A stretch of DNA of 64,000 bases from Stenopsyche tienmushanensis (lineage: Eukaryota; Arthropoda; Insecta; Trichoptera; Stenopsychidae). The notes under the pieces were generated by a model. The model did no database searches. It was not told the origin of the DNA and saw only the letters and a list, made by a program, of their open reading frames with translations. The position numbers were made by a program, and so were the translations under genes. Shown one piece after another: positions 58,081 through 64,000 of this stretch. Position 1 is the first letter of the stretch, and every line of letters starts with the position of its first letter. The stretch lies in contig WACJ01000515.1 in assembly GCA_008973525.1 (NCBI GenBank), forward strand, positions 2,232,001-2,296,000. The letters run 5' to 3'.

Positions 58081-59522
58081 GTAAACACTTATATTTTATA
58101 CAAGGAATATGAAATCAAAGAAAATACAAAGCCAATAAATCATACAAAATTTCGCTGACAATTGTCAATGAAACTTATTGGCAACTTTTGCGATTTTACC
58201 AAGTCCAAATTGGGACGATTGTTGTCAACTGATCACGATCAACGGTTAGATGGAAGTCCTCATTTTATTTATATTAGATCAGGGAGGAATTATTGAGACT
58301 GTATGGTGTGTTTAGATCGTGAAACTGAAAAAGGATGAAAGCGAACACAATATATTTATGCGACACTTACGAAAGGAAACCAGCGCTTCATTCTAAGGAT
58401 AGTTTAAAAAATCAAATAAAATGCCTAATATACTTAATAAACGTCCTGCATAATAAAATACTATTTTTTTAATTCATAAACCCCAATTTTTTCATTTTAT
58501 TCCATACAAATATTTTTCAAGAAATACGTAAAAAATGGCTTGGAGTTGGTGGAAACTTTTATGAAAAAATCTTGGAACCCAAAGGTTTATTAATGAAACG
58601 ATCAATACACTAGATCGGAGTCGCGCATGAATTATAGATCCAATCCTATCCATATTCAATGATTCCTACAACGAAAACCTCATTTCGAAAGGATCATGGT
58701 CCTTGGTTATGAAAGATAATGTTTTAAAGTGTAAATATAGCTCTATCTACATTTTCAGCTCTAGATTGGCTTTTCATGATTATCATCAATATTTCTGAAA
58801 AATATCGCAAAGTGCAAATACATGACATCGGTGGATATTACGAATTCAGTTCAATTAAAAGAGCGCTTGAATAAAAAAGGACATAGTCGGATGATCCGGA
58901 GCTAAAATGTCGCCCACTCAGCACTGGTTAATTATTTAATGCAACCAAATTCGAGCTGAGAGCGTTTCCATGTTTTTGCGAAGCCAAAATCAGACTTTCT
59001 ATAATAAATGCAGTCGGCTGTCGACCGGTCAGAATAGATGACGTATGACAATTTTCAAATGAACTCTAAAAGCCATAATAATAGAAGCAGAGTGCTGTGA
59101 ACGAAGACAGCTGGTCTCGGGTCATGACAATTCAAATCAACTCACCTCGTATATTTAGGGTTAGAGCCGGAAGCTTTCAAACTATAGTTCATTTGTGGCT
59201 TTCAGTTTGATATACTCCGTGATTAGCTTATTTGACACTACTAATGCCATCGAACGTGCTATCGAAGAACGCCCTACAAAAATAGCTTCAAAGCTCGACA
59301 GTTAATTACGAAATATCTGATATTTATTTTTGGCGATTTAAATACAATTACGAATCAACAACTATTATTAAGACATTCTTAATTATTGATTAACCGCTTG
59401 ATCTATAATATCATAGGACAAACGTTCAACGAATTTAAGTCAAATTTATGAAGTACGAATAAGAACATGGTACCTGTATCAAGTATAAAAACTATAAATA
59501 ATGTCGGGCTCGCGGATCTAAC
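58081..59522. other. non-coding stretch, nothing recognised
   Basis: AT-rich. No repeat copy or convincing frame. Confidence 0.4.
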
Positions 59523-59767
59523 TTAACCCTTTGAGTAGTAAACTAATTTAAAATCATCATAATTTCATAAGTGGATTTATATCATTCGTATACATCCACT
59601 TATCTGTCAAAACCGTCGCAGCGTGTATGAAACTTGTACATAAATAAATAAATACTGTCGATAGCACACAATATTTGGTCATTTTTGCAAGTAAACATAA
59701 ACAATACACTTGAAATCGATTCATTATATTATTCACATACCATTATTAGTCGATAAATTTGAGTTAA
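59523..59767 (+). repeat. TTAA-bounded repeat R3, copy B
   Basis: It runs from TTAA 59523-59526 (TTAACCCTTTGAGTAGT) to TTAA 59764-59767 and matches 7894-8144 end to end. See copy A. Confidence 0.55.
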
Positions 59768-59779
59768 CGATATATACAA

Positions 59780-59890
59780 TCGTACAATGTACGCAACATA
59801 CTCTCTCTGTCTTTGTCTCTCAGCCACAATCTCGCAAGATACTCTTTCCATCTCTGTTTCTCTCCAAACTCAACGTGCAAGAATAAAAGT
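59780..59890 (+). repeat. R2-like tail after R3 copy B
   Basis: A CT-rich segment ending CCAAACTCAACGTGCAAGAA matches the R2-like tail after R3 copy A and part of R2 at 63025-63156. The 72-codon frame here starts inside the repeat and is not a gene. Confidence 0.4.
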
Positions 59891-60179
59891 AATAAGCGGA
59901 TTGAAGAAAATTTCATTGCATTTTGATGCAAGTCTTAATGTATTACAACATACATTTGGATCAAAGATTGGTTATGAAATTTCTTCCTATGGAAACGACT
60001 TCTGAAGAAATGTATCAAAAAAGAAGCGAAACATAAGTTTATCATGGAAAACTCGAATATAGAATAGAATCGATGTAATGGAAACATAAGTCCTCCCCTA
60101 TAAAAAAAAATAATATTGAAAAATCTGCAGGAATGATCATGGAAACTGTTTTCTGGGTTGATAACGGACTTTCGCACAA
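59891..60179. other. non-coding spacer
   Basis: Nothing recognised. Confidence 0.4.
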
Positions 60180-60480
60180 TAGAAGATTACCATAACAGGA
60201 GAGACTCAATGCTCACACGATTGCTACTTTGCGAGAAGCCATCAAAGAGAAAAGGCGAGGAAAGCTCTCAAAGGGCGTAATCATCTTGCATAACAACGCA
60301 CCAGTGTACATGTCTGACGAGGTTGTCATTCACAAATGTGGTTGGTGGATGCCAACAACCAAGCCATCATTATAAAAGCTAGATCTAGCTCATTCAAACT
60401 ACTTTATAGTGGAGGTTCTTTTTACGGGTTTATCGATTTTTCCTCAAAATTGCAATAAGATAGACAAATTATCGAACGCT
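60180..60480 (+). pseudogene. mariner/Tc1-like transposase relic
   Basis: The plus strand reads LREAIKEKRRGKLSKGVIIL, HNNAPVHMSDEVV and CGWW, matching the segment 'L...IKEKRRGKL.KGv...hDNAPvH.s....' of mariner-like transposases. The second catalytic D is changed to N (HNNAP). A degenerate third Asp region follows (LDLAHSNYFIVE). The fragment is inactive and TIRs were not seen. Confidence 0.65.
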
Positions 60481-62095
60481 TCTCGTATAATAAATAGACG
60501 AAAAGCTTGTAAAATAACCGGAGAAACGATCAATAACGATCAAAGTGTGGAAGATATCATGGAAAAACACATGTATGTAACGGATGAAATTCGATCATGA
60601 TGAAGATGAACGCCGAAAAGCCACTTGAAAATGCCATTATCCTTGCAGCTACATCGGACTAATGATGATGATAAATTCCCAATTTTTTTCTAAATTTCCT
60701 AATTGTATTCCATATGGACGTTTAACATAAAAAATGTACTTTTATTGACCTCTCATGTGTATACGATACTTGATAACAGAAGAGCCACTCGGGGAAATCT
60801 GCAAAGTGGCCGAGTCAGCATGAGCAAGTCTTGGAAAATTAATTCTGCCTACAGATTTTTTCTAAAAAATTAAGTTACATTTTTATGAATTTGTAATATA
60901 ACAAATACTATTTTTAATAGGCAAATAAATAATTCTGCAATACAAATGTACAGCGTTTACATATGGCATGTACCTAAATTATTGTAATAAAAACCTAACG
61001 TGTATTACATTCTGTTCATGTTTCCGTGAGAATTTTTGAAAAATAAAAAATATGTGTAAAAAAGTATATTTTAAATTTAATATGTTAATAATTGCATTTT
61101 CTTCCCTTGGATTACATTTAAAAATACTTTAACGTCAAACTGCAAGAGATTAAAAGCAAATATATTTTCCTTATGGCCCTGAAGCACTATTGGATAAAAC
61201 TAGATGGATGCATGTTTTGTAAATTGGCGTAAAGAACGGTTATTAAAAAATACAAAATTAAAAAACATACTTTCCCTGGCAATTATGATTATTTTCGATT
61301 ATCCGGATTTTCGTTATTCGAACTACTTTCATCCCCAATTAATCCGAATAATCGAGATTCTAATGTGTTTCATTGATCTGTTTAATTGACGCCCCAAAAT
61401 GCTACAGTATTATCAAATTATATAACTATTGCAATAATCTGAATTCTATAATAGTCCTTGGATTTCTCGGATTTAAAGCAGCATATCTAATTCATTTCAA
61501 TTAGCAATTTCTGCATAATAATTAGCGTTTCACCCAGTGAAAAACTTGTATAAATAAATATTTTGGTGCGTTTTTCTTAGTAAATACATAGATTATACAG
61601 CAAAATTGTGACTAATTAACATCGACTTATCGTTAATCTTACTTCTTCCGGACTCCTGAGCATAGTTATTCATCATCATCATTAAGTGCAATAACCCTTT
61701 GCGAGAAGGCTTCCTTGAGGAAAAATGATAGATTTTAAACGCAAATTTCTATAAAATTAACATATTAGTAATCAACAAAAATGTCATTACTTTAACAACG
61801 AAATTTATAAATTAACTTACACACAAATAAAGGCAATTTACATTTTGCATAAAGCCGTTTATGTAATTATGCTAGCGAATTTGAGCATAAAAATCAGAAA
61901 GAAATTCAATCACAACAAAATACAATGATCATGTAACATGCTGCAGAATTGAGTTGAAAGGATTGTGTATTTTCTTTCCAAACTCCCTCACGTTTTATAC
62001 AATTGTTCTTTGTAATTTCGGACAAAATGTGTTACATAAAAATTCTTGAAAACGTTTTGAACAAATTAAAGTTGCTTGTATTGATGTCATCTAAA
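60481..62095. other. non-coding stretch with a Tigger-like inverted repeat
   Basis: CGATTATCCGGATT at 61296-61309 is inverted at 61341-61354 with one mismatch. This resembles the GATTATCCG ends of jerky/Tigger elements such as that at 62422. The rest is AT-rich and unrecognised. Confidence 0.35.
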
Positions 62096-62345
62096 CAAAA
62101 GGGAGTCAATCGATGTTGATTGTTTTCTTTGATGTTAAAGGCATACATTTGACAAAAAGGGTTTCAGATGAAGCAATAGTGGACCAATACTACTACGAGC
62201 AAGTTCCGTAAATTAAACGGTAAAGGATCATGGGCAAGAGGTCATACTTATAAGAAAACGATTTTATTCTTCATCAGGATAACGCATCGACCCACTCAAA
62301 ACTCTCAATGAAATAGAACTACTCACCGTATTAAGCACTGAGGAA
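62096..62345 (+). pseudogene. mariner transposase relic
   Basis: The plus strand reads MLIVFFDVKGIHLTKRVSDE, then VDQYYYEQV, then ENDFILHQDNASTHSKLSMK. These match the mariner blocks '.m..vFFD..GiiH.efv..g.tvn..YY..vL' and '..W.lhhDNA..H.a.s'. The second catalytic Asp (QDNA) is kept. The first and third Asp regions are absent or unreadable. Confidence 0.65.
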
Positions 62346-62479
62346 CTTGTTTTTAACAGACGATGGTATAAAACGCTGCTTTCATTAGTTAAAACCCAAA
62401 ATGCAGCAGTTTAGTATATTACAGTGTACTCTCGATTATCCGTGTGCGGATTATCTGCTTTGCGGATTATTGCAGACAG

Positions 62480-62978
62480 TTGATGACTGCGTGAGCTCCC
62501 ATTTTCGTATAACACCATCAATGTGACTGATAAAATTCCTTTCTGCTGAGATACGGACTAAAACTCGCAAAATTCTCGATTTCCCGACAAATTATTTATT
62601 TCCGTCGCTGCAGATGAATACTTTTATGCTATAATACTTTGATGTGATTCGTAATTATATTACGGAGGAATACAAAAATTCTGAACCCCGTATCTATTAT
62701 ATTTCATATCGATATTCCATTTATTAGAGTCGAGGTGTAGTAAATACATCACCGGTAGGGAAAGGTTAATATAACAATTTTACAAACATTTGTTTTGTAT
62801 ATATGTATACATACATATATTAGACAGTTACTGCCCTTAGGTGTCGCCTAAGCTCGCCTATTAGTAGTTACGCCACTGTTTCCAAGTGTGCAGATTTCGG
62901 CGAAAATGTCTCGATTTAGTAGCCGTGCTCGATTTAATAACGTGCTGGCGAGGTGTACGATTTGTATTAGATAAAAAT
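62480..62978 (+). repeat. internal fragment of the hAT-type MITE, copy 3
   Basis: It is homologous to the middle of 40785-41538 (for example GTCGAGGTGTAGTAAATACA and GTGATTCGTAATTATATTAC), but it lacks both TAGGGAAT ends and the CCCGGGAT subterminal arrays. It lies inside the Tigger-like TIRs at 62422 and 63211. Confidence 0.75.
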
Positions 62979-63024
62979 AATATTTGATTTTTTTAGTGTT
63001 GTATTTATTTTTGAATTGGGCATG

Positions 63025-63156
63025 AAGCTCTCCATCTGTCTCCCATGCACAGTTACCGAACTCCGTATCTGTCTCTCTCCGAACTCAACGTACAAGAGTG
63101 CTTTTTCTGAATCACTGGAATTCGCTCGCAAATACACGATCATCCTACCATACAGG
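63025..63156 (+). repeat. dispersed repeat R2, copy 2
   Basis: It matches the inverse of 14245-14390, sharing a long central block around CTCAACGTACAA and the end CATCCTACCATACAGGT. Overlapping frames on both strands derive from the repeat. Confidence 0.6.
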
Positions 63157-63217
63157 TTTTTTTCAGTTATCCGTGTTTGTCTTCCCCGGCAGTCCCCCGG
63201 ATAATCTACTGTATTAC

Positions 63218-63667
63218 TTAACACATTCCCGTCGGATTACACTTATGTGCGTATTTTGGGTACTATCGGTAGATGCACCTGCGCGTCGTTAACCATGTGA
63301 TTCGTTGGCTTTAAAAAAAAGGGTTGGATACAATATTTTAATTTTTGCTAACATATGTCTCCACATATAAATCCCACATAATAATTTGATTTTCGATTTA
63401 GTTCTTATTCAAAGACGCGTAGTAAGAGCACCACAGTTTAAAAACTACTGATTTTCATGTTTCTACACAGTGAGATGACATAAACATGTTTTTCATTTTT
63501 TTTCTTGAAAATGCCAAGTAGTTAAAAAGTTGGAGCATTTTTTCTAACATTACAAATTTTCGTAAATACGCCTTTTTTTTTTGATGCGCAAGGAGGAAAA
63601 ATCTTTTAAATACGCCTCGCGTCAGGCGAAAGACAATGCAATGCATAACCCGGCGGGAATGTGTTAA
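63218..63667. mobile_element. 450-bp TTAA element
   Basis: TTAACACATTCCCGTCGG at 63218-63235 is inverted at the right end, where the reverse complement from 63667 reads TTAACACATTCCCGCCGG (17 of 18 bases). The flanking TTAA fits a piggyBac-type target. The interior is AT-rich with no transposase. The minus-strand 74-codon frame has no known motif. It begins five bases after the TA flanking the Tigger-like element. Confidence 0.6.
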
Positions 63668-64000
63668 CAGCTTCATCAAACGTAAAATAATTTTAATATC
63701 TATAGTACTTCAGATATAAGATTAATCTATTTTATTAAAAGCATTGCATTTAACATGGAGAAAAAAATATCAAGCACGAAAGCACAAATGACAGTATATC
63801 AAGAAAATAATTGACAGTAAACATCATTGCTTGATGGGGAAAAAATATATATATTATGGAATGAAAGTCCCGTTTCTTAATAATATGCACGTCCAGAATA
63901 TATTCTACTTGTACGCTCTTCTACTTAGTATTGATTAGGATGAGTTAGCAAAAAATACCTAACGCAATTGCGCACTCGGGTATCTGATGACAAAGTTTCC
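63668..64000. other. non-coding stretch, nothing recognised
   Basis: AT-rich end of the window. Confidence 0.4.

Larger units (their letters stand above)
62422..63211. mobile_element. composite Tigger-like element with TA duplication
   Basis: The left end CAGTGTACTCTCGATTATCC follows TA (62420-62421). The inverted right end, reading CAGTAGATTATCCGGGGGAC, precedes TA (63212-63213). Ends with CAGT and GATTATCCG and a TA target are typical of Tigger/jerky elements. The 790-bp interior contains an internal piece of the hAT MITE (62480-62978) and a copy of R2 (63025-63156), and no transposase. The ends differ by an extra block in the left copy. Confidence 0.55.

Noticed and set aside
59787..60005. 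72-codon plus-strand frame
   Set aside because: It begins inside the R2-like repeat tail and has no protein family.

Overview
This window reads as eukaryotic nuclear DNA, most probably from an arthropod and likely an insect. It is strongly AT-rich, has no long uninterrupted genes, and is littered with decayed transposable elements of families common in insect genomes: mariner DD34D, pogo/Tigger, piggyBac, hAT, an element with TTAA target sites, non-LTR retrotransposons and tRNA-derived SINEs. I cannot name the species. I recognise no intact host protein-coding gene, rRNA, tRNA gene or CRISPR array. Most open frames are under 130 codons and many begin at non-ATG codons. The window is best described as an intergenic or intronic transposon graveyard with a few GC-rich islands.

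Layout. 0-12 kb: two unassigned open frames, a Tigger relic (1.6 kb), a short inverted-repeat element (2.0 kb), two CpG-rich islands (2.6-2.9 and 4.3-4.6 kb), a SINE pair (7.3-7.8 kb), a TTAA-bounded repeat (7.9 kb) and an inverted-repeat element (9.5-9.9 kb). 11.5-12.8 kb: a pile of a piggyBac relic, a hAT relic with an exact 60-bp internal duplication, and a Tigger relic. 14.2-16.8 kb: the best preserved elements, a mariner (TIR to TIR) nested in a non-LTR retrotransposon on the same strand and flanked by smaller repeats. 18.9-24 kb: Tigger relic, three SINE copies, mariner relic. 24.5-27.5 kb: an unassigned frame, a GC-rich island, piggyBac, mariner and hAT fragments.

29.1-32.2 kb holds three well-bounded elements: a 241-bp TTAA MITE with three 18-bp palindromes, a TTAA element of 0.84 kb with a remnant of a mutator-like (perhaps Kolobok-like) transposase, and a 5'-truncated LINE tail with an AAT-repeat end and a target-site duplication. 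35-50 kb: a GC-rich open region, an internally deleted piggyBac, a second type of SINE, two inverted copies of a hAT MITE (one with a perfect 8-bp target-site duplication), a LINE remnant, a pseudogene of a repetitive arthropod gene family and another Tigger relic. 51-64 kb: a perfect hairpin, a mariner derivative whose coding pieces lie on opposite strands, a TATA box next to paired GGGTCA half-sites, divergent piggyBac relics, further mariner relics, and a composite Tigger-like element carrying an internal piece of the hAT MITE.

Nothing here works as a gene system. All transposase frames I could read are interrupted, so any activity of the non-autonomous elements would depend on transposases encoded elsewhere. 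Element family assignments rest on remembered protein motifs and on visible TIRs and target-site duplications. No search was run.
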